Shown piece by piece: positions 20,098 through 31,344 of a stretch of 64,000 nucleotides of DNA. The stretch comes from Aphanomyces cochlioides (taxonomy: Eukaryota > Oomycota > Saprolegniomycetes > Saprolegniales > Verrucalvaceae): the NCBI GenBank assembly GCA_019828595.1, contig JAHQRK010000005.1:2232001-2296000 (forward strand). The letters are read 5' to 3'. A program made the position numbers and the translations under genes. The notes beneath the pieces were generated by a model. That model saw nothing but the letters and a program-made list of their open reading frames with translations. It had not been told where the DNA came from and did no database searches. Position 1 is the stretch's first letter. Each line of letters begins with the position of its first letter.

Positions 20098-22197
20098 ATG
20101 GCGGCCGCAAAGAAAGGACAGCCGACATGGTACATGCCACAGCCGATGAACTCGTTGATTGAATACTGGGAACGCCATTACCCTCTCAAGCTGTACAACA
20201 GCATGACGCGCTCCAAAACCACGTTTGTGCCAATGCAAAACAAGCGCATTCTTTGGTACATGTGCGGCCCCACCGTGTATGATATCACGCATTTGGGTCA
20301 CGGTCGCACTTACACGTGCTTCGATTATGTACGACGAATCCTTGAAGATTATTTTGGCTACGAAGTCGAGTTGGTCATGAACATCACGGATATTGATGAC
20401 AAGATTATTGTGCGAGCGGCTGAAAATGGATGGAATGAAGCCCATCCAGGCCAATCCTTGCCTGCTGACAAAGACGCAGCTGCAAAAGCAGTGCTTCAAT
20501 GGGCGTCTGAGCAAAGTGCTGAAAGCAACATGAAGCGTACGGCTGACTTGTCCAAGTATTTTGAAAAGACGTTCATGGATGACATGGCTGCGCTCAATAT
20601 CAAACCCCCAACTGTGCTTACGCGTGTGAGCGAATACGTCCCGGAAATCGTCGAATTCGTCGAAGGCATTATCAAGAATGGATACGCCTACGAAAGCAAT
20701 GGCTCGGTGTATTTCGATACGGTCGCATTTGGAAAATCCAAGGGAAAGAACTATGGTAAATTGGTCCCTGAAAACGTCGGACAATCCGAATTGTTGGCTG
20801 AAGGAGAAGGTACGAGAACATGCAAAGTCAGAACTCATTGTTCGTGTAGGCTCATTGTCAGTGGGTGCTTCGGACAAACGCAATGCTAACGATTTCGCTT
20901 TGTGGAAGAAGTCTAAACAAGGTGAACCCTTCTGGTCGAGTCCATGGGGTGAAGGACGTCCTGGGTAATTTCAGGAAACTTGAAAATGCTCACTGTATTG
21001 AATAGATGGCATATCGAGTGCTCGGCCATGGCGAGTGATGCTCTCAAGCATTTGGAAGGTGGTCGCATCGATATTCACACTGGTGGTATTGACTTACGCT
21101 TTCCCCACCACGACAACGAAATTGCTCAGTCAGAAGCATACTTCGATTTTGAGCAATGGATCAACTACTTTATCCACACTGGTCACTTGAACATTAAGGG
21201 CCTTAAGATGTCCAAGTCATTGAAGAACTTCGTCAAGATCAATGAAGCTTTGAAACTCAATACGCCTCGCCAACTGCGTTTCCTCTTTCTGCTCCACAAG
21301 TACAATGTTCCCATGGACTACGATGACAACACGATGGACGAAGCAGTGGGTGTCGATGCTTTCTTCACCAAGTTTTTCCAGAATGTCAAAGTCTTGTTGC
21401 GCGAAACTGGCATCGAAAACTCTCAAAAGTGGGGTGAAGCTGAAAAGGCTCTCGGAAAGAGTGTGCTCGACACAAAGGAAAAGGTACACCAAGCTCTTGC
21501 TGACGACTTGGATACTCCATTGGCCCTCCGCCTTCTTCAAGAACTGGCCAAAGATGTGAATCGCTACATGGCCTCCAGTCCTTCTCCTGTTTCCATGGCT
21601 GTGCGCTCCGCCGCGGAATACATTACCCGCATGCTGCGTGTGTTTGGTTTGATCCAAAATTCATCGGAAATTGGTTTTCCTTTGGAAGTGGGCGGCAGCC
21701 AAGAATCAACGCTTGCCCCCGTCTTGGATATTTTCACCGAGTTCCGTGATCAAGTCCGCACGATTCTCTTCGACAAGGATCCAAACGTTGACGTCAAGAA
21801 AGCGCTCATGGCTTTGTGCGACAGTGTCCGTGATACCAAGCTCCCTCATGCCGGTGTGCGTTTGGAAGACCGAGCGGGTGCTGGCTCGGTGTGGAAGTTG
21901 GCTGACAAGGACGAATTGCTCCGAGAAATTGAAGCCAAGGAAGCCGAAAAGCGAGAAAAGGAATTGGCCAAGCAAAAGCGTTTGGAAGAAGAGCAAAGAA
22001 AACTCGCTGAAGAGCGTGAGCGAGCTGAAATTCACCCCGCTGACATGTTCAAATCGTCTGGGGAATACTCTGCATTCAATGAACAAGGTCTGCCTACGCA
22101 CATGGCAAACGGTGAACCCGTTGCAAAGAGTTTGCTCAAGCGTCTTGCCAAGGAACAAGACAAGCAACAAAAACTGTTTGACAAGTACCACAAGTAA
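20098..22197 (+). CDS. CARS1: Cysteinyl-tRNA synthetase, three exons
   Basis: Exons 20098-20809, 20850-20964 and 21006-22197 (introns 40 and 41 nt) give 672 residues. It charges tRNA-Cys. Class I signatures: the HIGH-type motif in [12 protein letters not shown], zinc-site cysteines in [10 protein letters not shown] and WHIECSAMA with the PHHDNE motif, and [23 protein letters not shown] is diagnostic for CysRS. The C-terminus is a long charged helix ([20 protein letters not shown]), as in eukaryotic cytosolic enzymes. No targeting presequence is evident. The same gene could serve mitochondria from another start; this is unresolved. Confidence 0.95.
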
Positions 22198-22786
22198 TTG
22201 TCAACATGGGCATAGTCTTCATAGCCATTTCAGTGTGTCGACTCGTAGTTCGTTCTTGGTGCATTGCTGTAATTTGAATTACTTCAAAACGTGCGAAGTG
22301 TCTGTAGTCCTGGTCGTCGAATCTGCCATTGAAGAGGAATCGCTTCCCATGTAGCACTTCCATTGAAGCCGTAAGCTCAGAAGAAATACTTCTAACGCAC
22401 GAGAAGTTGTTGGTTCTCCCAAGTCGAGTGCATCTAATGACCCACAGCCAACACGGTCATGCAATTCCTCAAATACTCTCCGAGATGATGTCGACGCGTG
22501 CCACCTCTCAGGCCCTTTTCAAACAGAGGAATTGGAAAACGACTAAAGCGTCAATCCAAGTCGTTCTTAGAGTCTAGACCGCGATGACTCTTCCCGATCA
22601 TATCCATGCTTTCCCTTCAAGATCTCCACTTTCTGGTTGTTCTCTCTAATTTAATGACCGTGAATATAAATTGTCAAGGGTGTTTGAAACTGCCAGCGAT
22701 TGGACATGGGGTTTGGTTGGCTGGTATGGGGGAGAACACTCGATTGGTCAAAAGTCGATCGACGCGAATGCACTGGTTCCGCAGTG
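22198..22786. other. Intergenic, CARS to RPS9
   Basis: No gene or ATCCGGAT element seen; holds the RPS9 upstream region. Confidence 0.4.
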
Positions 22787-22803
22787 CCTCATTTTCATTG
22801 TCC
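22787..22803 (+). promoter_or_regulatory. Initiator-type core promoter of RPS9
   Basis: CCTCATTTTCATTGTCC, 21-37 nt before the ATG, is a close match to the oomycete initiator plus flanking element. Confidence 0.55.
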
Positions 22804-22823
22804 CTTGAAAAAGACCCTCCAAG

Positions 22824-23461
22824 ATGCCCAAGATCAGTCGTCATCGAAACTATCGTAAGACATACCGTACGCCTTCGCGTGCGTTCGAAAAGGAACGTCT
22901 CGACCAAGAAATGAAACTCTTGGGTGAGTATGGTCTCCGCTGCAAGCGCGAAATTTGGCGTGTCCAATACACCTTGGCCAAGCTTCGCAAGGCCGCTCGT
23001 CAATTGTTGACGTTGGACCCCAAGGACCCCAAGCGTTTGTTTGAAGGCCCTGCCTTGATGCGCCGTTTGAAGCGATTCGGTTTGTTGGCCGAAGACGAAA
23101 ACGAATTGGATTTCGTGTTGCAAATGAACACCCAAAAGTTGTTGGAACGCCGTCTCCAAACCAAGGTGTTCAAGCAAGGTCTTGCCAAGAGCATCCACCA
23201 TGCTCGTGTCTTGATCAAGCAACGCCACATCCGTGTCGGCCGCCAATTGGTCGATGTGCCTTCGTTCATGGTCCGCCTCGACTCCGAAAAGCACATTGAC
23301 TTCGCTGTCACCTCGCCTTATGGCCAAGGCCGCCCTGTACAATTCTTACTATTTAGCATTCTTCTTACGTGTATATTCTCTAGGGTCGTGTCGCCCGCAA
23401 GCGTGCTGCTCAACGTGCTGCGGCCGCCAACGGTGGTGGTGATGAAGAAGACGAAGAATAA
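22824..23461 (+). CDS. RPS9: 40S ribosomal protein S9 (uS4)
   Basis: Exons 22824-23336 and 23384-23461 (47-nt intron) give 196 residues. uS4 binds 18S rRNA in the small subunit body and helps keep decoding accurate. Eukaryotic S9 motifs: [20 protein letters not shown] at the N-terminus, the S4 RNA-binding domain ([40 protein letters not shown]) and a basic then acidic tail ([10 protein letters not shown]...DEEDEE). Strong codon bias fits high expression. Confidence 0.97.
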
Positions 23462-23646
23462 GCGTGACAGAGACATGGTTATTGAAGAGGGCAATGATCT
23501 CAAGACTTGCTGGTTATGAATAATAAACGGCGGTCCTTCTTTACGTGGACAATATGAATGAATATACAAGGAATGCATGAGTCTGCTCTCGACAAACGCA
23601 CTGAGCAAGTTAGGACAATCTCAATTTACTTACAGCAGCCCCACCA

Positions 23647-24114
23647 TCACTTGACAGGACTATCTGGATGGGCGAGGTTATATGCAACCCAGTACCATTT
23701 CCCGTAATTCGCAAACAATTCCCTCCCCGCAGGAATGTCTCGCAGGGCTCGAACGTTCGCAACCTGCAGTTCTGGTAGCTTTTCAAACTCGACATTGTAG
23801 ACTCCTCGGCTTCGACAGTCGTTAATATATCGAGCCAGAACATCGAGAGATTCTCGAGCATCGACATAGACATCGTTTCCCAGTCGCATCAAGTAGGATT
23901 TGTCTTCCATGTGGAGTGCTTCAGCTGTCGTCAGAATTCGCCCTCGGTATTGGCAAACAATGTCATTCCTGTGAAATTGTTTGGTCGTAAAGAGTCCCAG
24001 ACCAGCGTTAGGTAGCGTGGACGTCTTCACCTCAACCCCTGGGTCATTCATCTCTGTTTCTTGACGCTGTTCAGAGCCTTGAAGCGGAACATTGCCCTCC
24101 AAGACGGGTGGCAT
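23647..24114 (-). CDS. Small SET-domain protein (putative lysine methyltransferase)
   Basis: A single-exon 155-residue protein that is almost only a SET domain. It has the opening GLGLFTTKQF with YRGRILT, the ARYINDCR...VEF box in the place of the classic NHSC motif, and the closing RDIPAGRELFANYGKWYW. There are no pre-SET or post-SET cysteine clusters, as in compact SET proteins. SAM-dependent lysine methylation is expected; the substrate is unknown. A short N-terminal segment (residues 1-25) is polar. Three unusual GTGAC dyads lie directly upstream. Confidence 0.8.
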   Translation of the reverse strand: MPPVLEGNVPLQGSEQRQETEMNDPGVEVKTSTLPNAGLGLFTTKQFHRNDIVCQYRGRILTTAEALHMEDKSYLMRLGNDVYVDARESLDVLARYINDCRSRGVYNVEFEKLPELQVANVRALRDIPAGRELFANYGKWYWVAYNLAHPDSPVK

Positions 24115-24138
24115 GCCGTCGTGTGCAATGCTATTTTG

Positions 24139-24206
24139 TAGTGACGTGTCACTACATGGTCGAGAAATTAGTGACGATATGTCACTAAAAGGAGTGACAT
24201 GTCACT
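24139..24206. promoter_or_regulatory. Three GTGAC...GTCAC dyads upstream of the SET gene
   Basis: TAGTGACGTGTCACTA (24139-24154), TTAGTGACGATATGTCACTAA less one end base (24168-24188) and AGTGACATGTCACT (24193-24206). All are inverted repeats of TAGTGAC with 2 to 5 bp spacers, 25-92 nt before the SET start codon. They look like operator-type sites for a dimeric factor. Confidence 0.6.
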
Positions 24207-24436
24207 ATTAAGTTGCTCTAAGGTCGTTCACTCGCATGGCTCCGCAGATAAACCAGCCCCGTGGAATCAAAGCCGTCAAGTTATAGCTGAAACTCAGCGA
24301 AGCTGCGTGCGCCTTGTCCGAGAGAGTGCCCACGAGAATCAACTTGGGCACAGGAACACAGAGCGCAGACGCAATTATCGTCGAGGTGGTAACTTGAGAT
24401 GTCTTGAGAAGCAGTCAGCCAACTCATGGAAGAGTA

Positions 24437-25845
24437 CTAGTACAGAGTTTCAAGTATATCAGCTGCGTAGCTGCTCGACGGAGTACGAGATGATTCGCGA
24501 AGACAGAACTCCACTCGGACGAGGAGGTTCATCCTGCTGATAAGGTGTCTTCGAGCACTCTCACGGTCAATATGCCAGCTTTCCTCAAACCAGCCACGAA
24601 AATGACATTCCGTCAGCACATCTAGAGTAACACAGTGACCACACTTAGACTGAATTGACCGGTGAGCTGATACTTTAGGGAGACGGATGATAAACGTTTA
24701 GCATGCGCTGATCTCGTTCGATGAACATGCACTGGAGCATTCTCTGTGACACATTCACGTTGACGCTCATGCTTTCACCGCGGAATCACGAATGGCCAGC
24801 TTGCATGTGTCCTTAAGAAGTCTTCTTGGCATTGTTATTACCATTGCGCTGCTTCCTCCAAATGAGTGAGCGTTGGCTCTACTAAGCGAGAACCTACATG
24901 CATACAGGCAGCATGTAGTCCCCTCCTCTCAGTGATGAGCAAGCTGAAACCAGACAGCAGGATGACAGCGATTGAGGTAGGTGGCAGACTGCTCCACAGT
25001 TCATATAGGTTGTCTACACCGCGATTTGCTATCAACCGCGACGACGTTGCGTGTTCTATGTGGCCTGTTACTTCAGATTCTTCTCATGCTTTTACTTTGG
25101 CTTGACAGACGACCAGATATCGCGCATACCTTGTGATGAGATTCAGAATACCGATGGAAAGAACCGCCAAGTTCAATACCTTGAGCGGAGAAAGGTTGAC
25201 GGCGACAGCGGTAGTGACGGTAGCAGCTGCTAACATGATGACGTAGAGGAAGTGGAGTTGTGCTGCTTTGAGAGCTTGAAAGTAGGTACAAGACCCTTGT
25301 CGAGGCAAGGAGAGTCGTTACTCCATCAACACAGCCGAAGTTAACAACTTTTGCAGCGAATCCAGCGCAATGTTCGACACTGTGTCGTGCCAGTTGTCGA
25401 TGCATTCCATTCTTGCGAAACTCTCGGCTTTGATATGCGCGGATGAAGATGGCATCAGCAATGATAGTGTGACGACATACTGGAAAGACAGTGGGGGGTG
25501 TATCTTGTTCAGGACCCTCTGCAATGCAAGAGCAACAACGTCAGCAATGTTAAGTAGTCTCAGTGACGCTCTTCTCGTCTATCATTGTGTCCTCAACAGT
25601 TATCCAAGCCACAGTAAGTCCATGTGCGTCGCCATAATCTCCATTCGACGTTCGAGAGCATGTTGGGATGATGCGAGAATACCTTGGGAGAGGTTTGCAG
25701 AGGATGACAAGCGTAGTGGCCGATCCGGAGAGGAAACTATTGGAAATCCTTTAGCAGTCGCAGTTGCGGCGTTACACCGCTTTAGCCGCCCTAGGTAGTC
25801 GTCATTACCAAGTGCCAAGGAAGGACGCCGCGACCTTTCCAGCAT
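24437..25845 (-). CDS. Probable multi-exon membrane protein, exon structure not fully resolved
   Basis: On the minus strand, an ATG at 25845 opens a basic N-terminal exon (MLERSRRPSLALGNDDYLGR) running to about 25614. A later open segment (about 25390-25520) and an exon near 25090-25274 with two hydrophobic stretches (LHFLYVIMLAAATVTTAVAV and LNLAVLSIGILNLI) can be joined in one frame through a 58-nt GT-AG intron. A third hydrophobic stretch (TSIAVILLSGFSLLI) lies near 24900-25010, and a further open frame ends at 24437. The start lies next to ATCCGGAT elements shared with the divergent MRPS17 gene. Family unknown; stops between segments could also mean a pseudogene. Confidence 0.35.
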
Positions 25846-25851
25846 TTTGAT

Positions 25852-25915
25852 TGTCCGGATAACAAGCATTTTACCCGGAAACTACTATTCGGATAACTAG
25901 GATCTTATCCGGATG
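25852..25915. promoter_or_regulatory. Divergent promoter with four ATCCGGAT-type elements
   Basis: TGTCCGGATAA (25852-25862), TACCCGGAAA, TATTCGGATAAC and TTATCCGGATG (25905-25915) lie between the minus-strand membrane-protein gene and MRPS17. Confidence 0.6.
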
Positions 25916-25965
25916 ATACTGATTGGGTTGGAGCCATTCGAAGAAGAGAAGACGAGTCGGAAGAG

Positions 25966-26208
25966 ATGAAGCCGATCTTTGGCAAGATTGTGAGCGACAA
26001 GATGCAAAAGAGCGTGTTGGTAGCAGTCACACGCATTGTTAAGGACCCAACTTATGGCAAGTACTACAAGAAGACCAAGAAGTTCATGGCGCACGACGAG
26101 GAAAACGCGTGCAACATTGGTGACCTCGTCCGATTGAGCCAAACGCGCCCTTTGAGCAAGCGAAAGCGCTGGAACGTGGAGGAAATCTTAAAGAGGGCTG
26201 AAATCTAA
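25966..26208 (+). CDS. MRPS17: Mitochondrial ribosomal protein S17 (uS17m)
   Basis: An 80-residue single-exon gene. The uS17 OB-fold pattern is clear: [38 protein letters not shown], then [18 protein letters not shown]. uS17 is a primary 16S/12S rRNA-binding protein of the small subunit. The sequence resembles the bacterial/mitochondrial form rather than cytosolic S11. No long presequence is evident; the N-terminus may itself be the import signal. Confidence 0.88.
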   Translation: MKPIFGKIVSDKMQKSVLVAVTRIVKDPTYGKYYKKTKKFMAHDEENACNIGDLVRLSQTRPLSKRKRWNVEEILKRAEI

Positions 26209-26249
26209 AATCCCGTGCAATCAAACTTGTGTGATAGAGCAACATCTTG

Positions 26250-27092
26250 TTAAAACTCGTCATCGTCCGACAGCAGGTCCTCGTCGAGCGGTGGAAAATC
26301 GCCGACTTGAACATTTGGTGGGCGAATGAACCCGCCAAATTTGTCTGCACACTCGTAGTATCGCTTCTCTTTCACGCAGCCATTGCCTTTGCCGACAGGT
26401 TCGTCAAAGACGACGCCAACCCAATAGCCAGTGCCAGCCAGTTCTGGAACCAACCCGACAAATGCCACGCGGCCACGACGACCTCCTGGAGAGACTTCGC
26501 AGCGGGCTCCGACTTGAATATGTTGCACCGAATCTGCATCATAAGTCTGGTTGGCACTGTTGGCGCGCATTGTGGGAGGCTTCCAGTTGGGATCTTTGGC
26601 CAATTGCTCCTTCTTGTAGTTTCGAACGGTGTTCTTTCCTACATTTGACATCTATCAGAGTGTGCAAGATCGATGCAACTTACGCTTGTCGTAGTCTTCT
26701 TCGCTAATCTCGTACTTCTGGACCAAGGAAACATCTTCAAGGCCCCCGCCTTTGGCTAGCGAGAAGGGATCATTGTCTTGGACGTGCAATGTCATGCCAT
26801 GCTGAACGGGGTAGTATCCGAGCTTTCTGTGATCGTCGTTGAGGACGCCAATGACTGTCGATCCACTTTTCAAGATGAGAGTCATGTAGTCTGGCTTAGT
26901 GCCGCAGTGTCGATAGACCTTTTCTTTCACTTCACTGATCGTCAGATGCATGTCGAGACGAATGTCCACCATCGATGCCTTGAGATGGGAATGTGCGATA
27001 TGCAGACACACAATGCCTTCAGCGACGCCAGTGTATTCATCTCCATCCATGGCAGTCACGTAGTCGCGTAGCGCTCGCATGTCTTGAGCCAT
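26250..27092 (-). CDS. TBCB: Tubulin-folding cofactor B
   Basis: Exons 26684-27092 and 26250-26638 on the minus strand join over a 45-nt intron (GTAAGT...ATGTAG) to 265 residues. TBCB works with TBCE to fold and dissociate alpha-tubulin. An N-terminal ubiquitin-like domain (residues ~25-110: DIRLDMHLTISEVKEKVYRH, YPVQHGMTLHVQD) leads to a short coiled coil and a C-terminal CAP-Gly domain (GARCEVSPGGRRGRVAFVG, GYWVGVVFDEPVGKGNG, YYECADKFGGFIRP). The end DDDEF resembles the EExF-type tail of tubulin partners. It converges on MRPS17, 41 bp apart. Confidence 0.95.
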
Positions 27093-27830
27093 GATAGCCT
27101 TGGAACCCTTTCGTCGGAAATTCTTGCTGTAATTTTGACAGGATTTATTTTTTTATTTCCAAAATAAAATCGAAAATCATTTCGAAACAAATTATTCTCG
27201 GAATTATTTGCTTTGAAGAAAGCTAACAAGTGATCGAGTGATCTCTTCGTATCGATACTCTCCTTGCGGCCTCGTGGTACGTTTATCTTTGAGCTGCACC
27301 ATCGTGATTGACGCTCATAAAAATTTAATTCAACCAGCAGGTCGTCTTCTGTGAGTTTTTTCCAATCAATTATTCAAAATTACAATGGCACCCCAAATTA
27401 TTCACGATCAAGTCATTGACCCACATTAGGCAGCCACGGGATACACGAGGATTTCCATATCTGTTGAATAATTCGTTTATTCTCCATGCGCAGGAAAGAT
27501 CGTGAACACCTTCAACCAGAAATCAATTCTCAAATATAAAATAATACCGTTTAAAATCAATTCAGAGCGCATAATTCCGTGGAAGCTACAAGCAACCATA
27601 TCACAGCTCGACGGACAGCATCTAGATCTTCAAATTGAGCATCTACACTGAGACTCATAGCTTGCTAATGTAGATGGCGGATCAACGTTGGCGATGGCCT
27701 TATGGAATAAACTAAATATTCGGATAATTAGAGTTTTATCCGGAAAGATTTACCTGGCGGTTTCAAAAACGAAATTAGCCAAGCGAGTCATCGTTCTCAC
27801 TCGGAAACGCATTGCCACCTCGCGACGACG
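27093..27830. other. Intergenic; ATCCGGAT elements before the secreted protein gene
   Basis: AT-rich, with no gene seen. TATTCGGATAATTAG near 27717-27731 and TTTATCCGGAAAG near 27735-27747 lie about 85-115 nt before the next ATG. Confidence 0.45.
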
Positions 27831-28698
27831 ATGATTCGCGGCGCGGTTCTCCTTCTATTGGGATTGCTCAATGCTTGTGATGCTGGCTCGATTGCATCGG
27901 CGTTTTGCAACGATAAGAATACCACGACGCCGATTGTGAAGGGCGATCAAACGTACATCTGTGTGAACATCAACGACAGCTACCGCGTCGTGTTTGCGCC
28001 AGTAGTCGACAAATACGTCCAGCTGCGACTCCACGATTGTATCAACTCCTATGGAAGATGCATGATATCTCATATTATTCGTAGCGTACGTGGATTCCCG
28101 ACTGAAAACCACCGGCAACTCGAGTACATTCATGACGATCTCGAGCATGGCGTCTCGATCCGTCTACAAGATGTACACGAATTCAAAAGGAAAGGCGTAT
28201 CCGATCCTCACGGCTGTCGTGACAGTCAAGCAGGGCGAGGTACGCTCATTTCAACGACGGAACAAGTTTGCTCATACTTGATTTTGTCTAGATTCAAGGC
28301 ATTTCTTGGGATGACGGCTGCTACTTGTGTGACTACACAGAATGCGACGCAAATATTTATTCCACGCCGTACTCGCCACTGTTGAACTCGGTTCTTGGTG
28401 ATGGCAGCACTTGTTACCACACTCCAACTCAATGCGCCAACACGACGGGACTATGTGATCTTGCCGTATGATCCAGCGTGTGTTCGGCTGTTTGACCAAT
28501 CTCGCTAGATTTACATCGGCTGGACTGGAACAGATGCCAATGGAGACTATCTCAGCAGCGCTGGTAAGTCACTTGAGACGGCTTTGGCATTCAATCTTCC
28601 ATCTAGGCATGCGCATTTCACAGTTCCAAAAGTATTCCGTGACTTCATACCTGAATGATTTCCAGAGCAAGTTGTCGTCGCTCTTGCCTCGCTTTTAA
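27831..28698 (+). CDS. Secreted cysteine-rich protein, five exons
   Basis: Exons 27831-28038, 28085-28239, 28292-28465, 28509-28563 and 28607-28698 join in frame to 227 residues. A clear signal peptide (GAVLLLLGLLNACDAGS) is followed by an extracellular domain with paired cysteines (CYLCDYTECDANIY, GSTCYHTPTQCANTTGLC), several N-glycosylation sites, and a closing IYIGWTGTDANGDYLSSAG. I cannot name the domain; it is probably lineage-specific. All four introns are 43-52 nt GT-AG. The C-terminus is uncertain: a different frame downstream of 28640 is also open and leads toward a hydrophobic segment near 28890-28950, so a membrane-anchored form or a frameshift is possible. Confidence 0.7.
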
Positions 28699-29403
28699 AT
28701 CAATTAACATGCCATTTTCTTCGTGAACTAGAGCAAATATCGCGCTCAACTTGTCCTTTCTTCTCGTCGTGGCGACGTCGGCACGGCACGGGCGAAGTTT
28801 ACTCAGAAGTGTCGATATTATCGACATCTTCATGAATTGCATCGTCCTTTCCTTCAGCATATATTGTCGTTCGACGTTGGTTTCTTCGCATGACATTAGT
28901 TGTTCTTGCCTTCTTGCTCGACATGATCTTGTTTGGTTGCTTGGCTATTCGTCCTCTTCACGATGTGCCTTTGAAAGTCAACATTTGTCGCATTGATGCA
29001 TCGGTCGCCATTGAATCTTGGGCCGCATGAGCTTGTCGTTGTTGTCGCTTTCAGCAATTTTCTTCACGGCATAAATCCAACACTGCCGCGAATCCGACGG
29101 CAGATCTCCGGCGATGGGTGAGTCGGCAGCAGGTGTCGTACACGAATGTAGCAACCTGCCACGAGCGGCACATCCTCGGATTTGCCTCTTGCCCTACCCC
29201 TTTGGTCCATGAGCCAATCCATGTCGTGGAGATTCTTGTGTGGTGTTGTGGGAATCTTAATGGATTTTCATTAAAGTACGGTTTGCGTCATCTTTACTTG
29301 ATTGAAAAATCTATTTTATTCAACATAAATACAAAAAGAAAGTATAACTAAAAAAGAACACTTTTCGTTCAAGTAAAGTGGCGCCACCACCGCCCGATCG
29401 ATT
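28699..29403. other. Region between secreted protein and phosphate carrier
   Basis: Contains an open stretch with one probable membrane segment (MTLVVLAFLLDMILFGCLAI, about 28894-28953) that could be a 3' exon of the preceding gene or a relic. The last 120 bp are AT-rich promoter. Confidence 0.35.
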
Positions 29404-29419
29404 CGTCATTTTCAGTTTC
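29404..29419 (+). promoter_or_regulatory. Initiator-type core promoter of the phosphate carrier
   Basis: CGTCATTTTCAGTTTC, 15-30 nt before the ATG at 29434, matches the oomycete initiator plus flanking element. Confidence 0.55.
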
Positions 29420-29433
29420 GAGTCGAAGTAGAG

Positions 29434-30462
29434 ATGACTTTCGTCGCGTCGTTGAGTGCCCCCGCGCCGATTGCCGGTTTTTCGCCCTTGAGCAAGGCTC
29501 GTCGTGTCCCGCTCGCTACTTCGACTGGCAAGGCCTGGGATGCCCGCTACAGCCACCCTGTGCCCCACGACGCCTCGTACTACGCCAAGTGCATGGTCGG
29601 TGGTATTATCTCGTGCGGTTTGACCCACACTTTGATTACGCCTTTGGATGTCGTCAAGTGCAACATGCAAGTGACGCCTGGCAAGTACAGCGGTCTCGTC
29701 CAAGGTTTGAAGTTGGTCGCTGCTGAAGAAGGTACCTCTGCCCTTTTCAAGGGTTGGGCCCCAACTGCCATCGGCTACTCCGCCCAAGGTTTCTGCAAGT
29801 TTGGTTTCTACGAAATCTTCAAGGATTTCTACAGCAACTTGGCTGGTGAAGAAGCTGCCTACGAATACCGTGGTGCTATCTACTTGGCTGGTTCCGCCTC
29901 GGCTGAATTCTTTGCCGATATTGCCCTCTGCCCCATGGAAATGGTCAAAGTCAAGGTCCAAACTTCCGCTGCTGGTACTTTCCCAACTGAATTCGGCCCT
30001 GCTCTCGCTGCCATGAAGGCCAACGCCGCTGAAACCCGTTACCCATTCGGTTCGGTTGTGCCTTTGTGGTCTCGCCAAATCCCTTACACGATGGCCAAGT
30101 TCTTCTTCTTCGAAAAAGTCGTCGAAGCCTTCTACACCAACGTGTTCACTGCCCCCAAGGACTCCTACCCTAAGACCACTCAGCTCGGTATTACCTTTGC
30201 TTCCGGTTACATTGCCGGTGTGATCTGCGCCATTGTCTCGCACCCTGCCGATTCGCTCGTCTCCCTCATGGGTAAGGTCGAAAACAAGGGCAAGAGCATG
30301 GGCCAAATCGCCAGCGAAACCGGTGTCGTCAACTTGGCCACCAAGGGTTTGGGCACGCGTATCATCATGATCGGTACCCTCACTGGTCTCCAATGGTGGA
30401 TCTACGATACCTTCAAGTCGGTCATGGGCATGGGCACGACCGGTGGTGCCGTCAAGAAATAA
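29434..30462 (+). CDS. SLC25A3: Mitochondrial phosphate carrier
   Basis: A single-exon 342-residue member of the mitochondrial carrier family. It imports phosphate with a proton across the inner membrane for ATP synthesis. Three carrier repeats show the signature P-x-D/E-x-x-K in modified forms: TPLDVVKCNMQV, CPMEMVKVKVQT and HPADSLVSLMGK. The first and second match phosphate carriers closely, as does GFCKFGFYEIFKDFY. A basic/Ser/Thr-rich N-terminus of about 45 residues precedes the first helix. Codon use is very biased, which also leaves a long open frame on the opposite strand. Confidence 0.95.
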   Translation: MTFVASLSAPAPIAGFSPLSKARRVPLATSTGKAWDARYSHPVPHDASYYAKCMVGGIISCGLTHTLITPLDVVKCNMQVTPGKYSGLVQGLKLVAAEEGTSALFKGWAPTAIGYSAQGFCKFGFYEIFKDFYSNLAGEEAAYEYRGAIYLAGSASAEFFADIALCPMEMVKVKVQTSAAGTFPTEFGPALAAMKANAAETRYPFGSVVPLWSRQIPYTMAKFFFFEKVVEAFYTNVFTAPKDSYPKTTQLGITFASGYIAGVICAIVSHPADSLVSLMGKVENKGKSMGQIASETGVVNLATKGLGTRIIMIGTLTGLQWWIYDTFKSVMGMGTTGGAVKK

Positions 30463-31344
30463 AGCACTCTGTTTCATCTAGACAATGCACTTGCTCTAAT
30501 ATACTTGTCGAACACTTTGTGAATCACAGGACGGGCATGCTTAGAAGAACACGCACTTTCATGCACATACATTGAGTCTGCGATCGCGCGATGACAAGCC
30601 AATGTTGGTGTACCTCCATGACGATGGAAAGAGATGCCACAAAAGGTCTTCCACAGGAACACCATACCAGTTCAGCTGGAGTTTAACAATCCTTGGATCT
30701 TCATCAGGTGATTCGACACCTCAGTCTTGTTTGATCAGGAAATCCAAGAACGTGAACATCTCCTGGCTCCCGTCATAGGTTAACTTGAATAGGCTTTTGT
30801 TCCACAATGAACCAAACCGAGCTTCAGAAAGTGTAGGCAGGCCTCATCAGCGTGGCGGCCGGCCAACCTGCCGCTTCAGCCGATGAGATGAATCTTTCGA
30901 GTTTGGGTGCTCTCTCCTCCGAGTCATTCAAGAGCAGACAATCTAATGGTGACCTCCGCTACGTTGTGCGCTATTTCCTCGGCGGATGTCTGACGTCGTC
31001 TGTATGGACTCGCCGACTGTGAAGTCCAATGTTTCATGCAAAATACTATGTAGTATATTTACAGTGGACTCAGCGCACCTCCATGCTGGACCTCGTTGAA
31101 AGGCATACTGCCTCTGAGCTCTGCAAACGATATAATATACCCGAGTCGTTCAAAAGTGTCACCTTGTCATGTCGAGGACGTCCTTTCATGCTGGTGGTCC
31201 CAGTCCTGCAATTGAAGCAAACCATTGACGCGGATGTGGCCGCCTTACGCTGTGTACGAATTGCAATTCTTGCAGCACGTTCCAAAGTTGAACTGTGACG
31301 ACTCGTCCAACCTCTTGTCGATGCATGAAGAGCTTGGGATGACA
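30463..31344. other. Region between phosphate carrier and the palindrome
   Basis: Apart from the minus-strand remnant at 30559-30840, only a weak 89-codon plus-strand frame at 31029-31298 is seen, unrecognised. Confidence 0.35.
30559..30840 (-). pseudogene. Unidentified gene remnant with one in-frame stop
   Basis: On the minus strand about 94 codons read with protein-like composition (SLWNKSLFKLTYDGSQEMFT ... PRIVKLQLNWYGVPVEDLLW ... PSSWRYTN), interrupted by a single TGA after FLIKQD. There is no ATG and stops precede it. Either a decayed gene or 3' exons of one whose 5' part is gone. Family unknown. Confidence 0.3.

Noticed and set aside
29320..30477. 385-codon open frame opposite the phosphate carrier
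   Set aside because: Exact antisense of a codon-biased gene; composition (Gly/Asp/His-rich) is an artefact of the bias and no family is seen.
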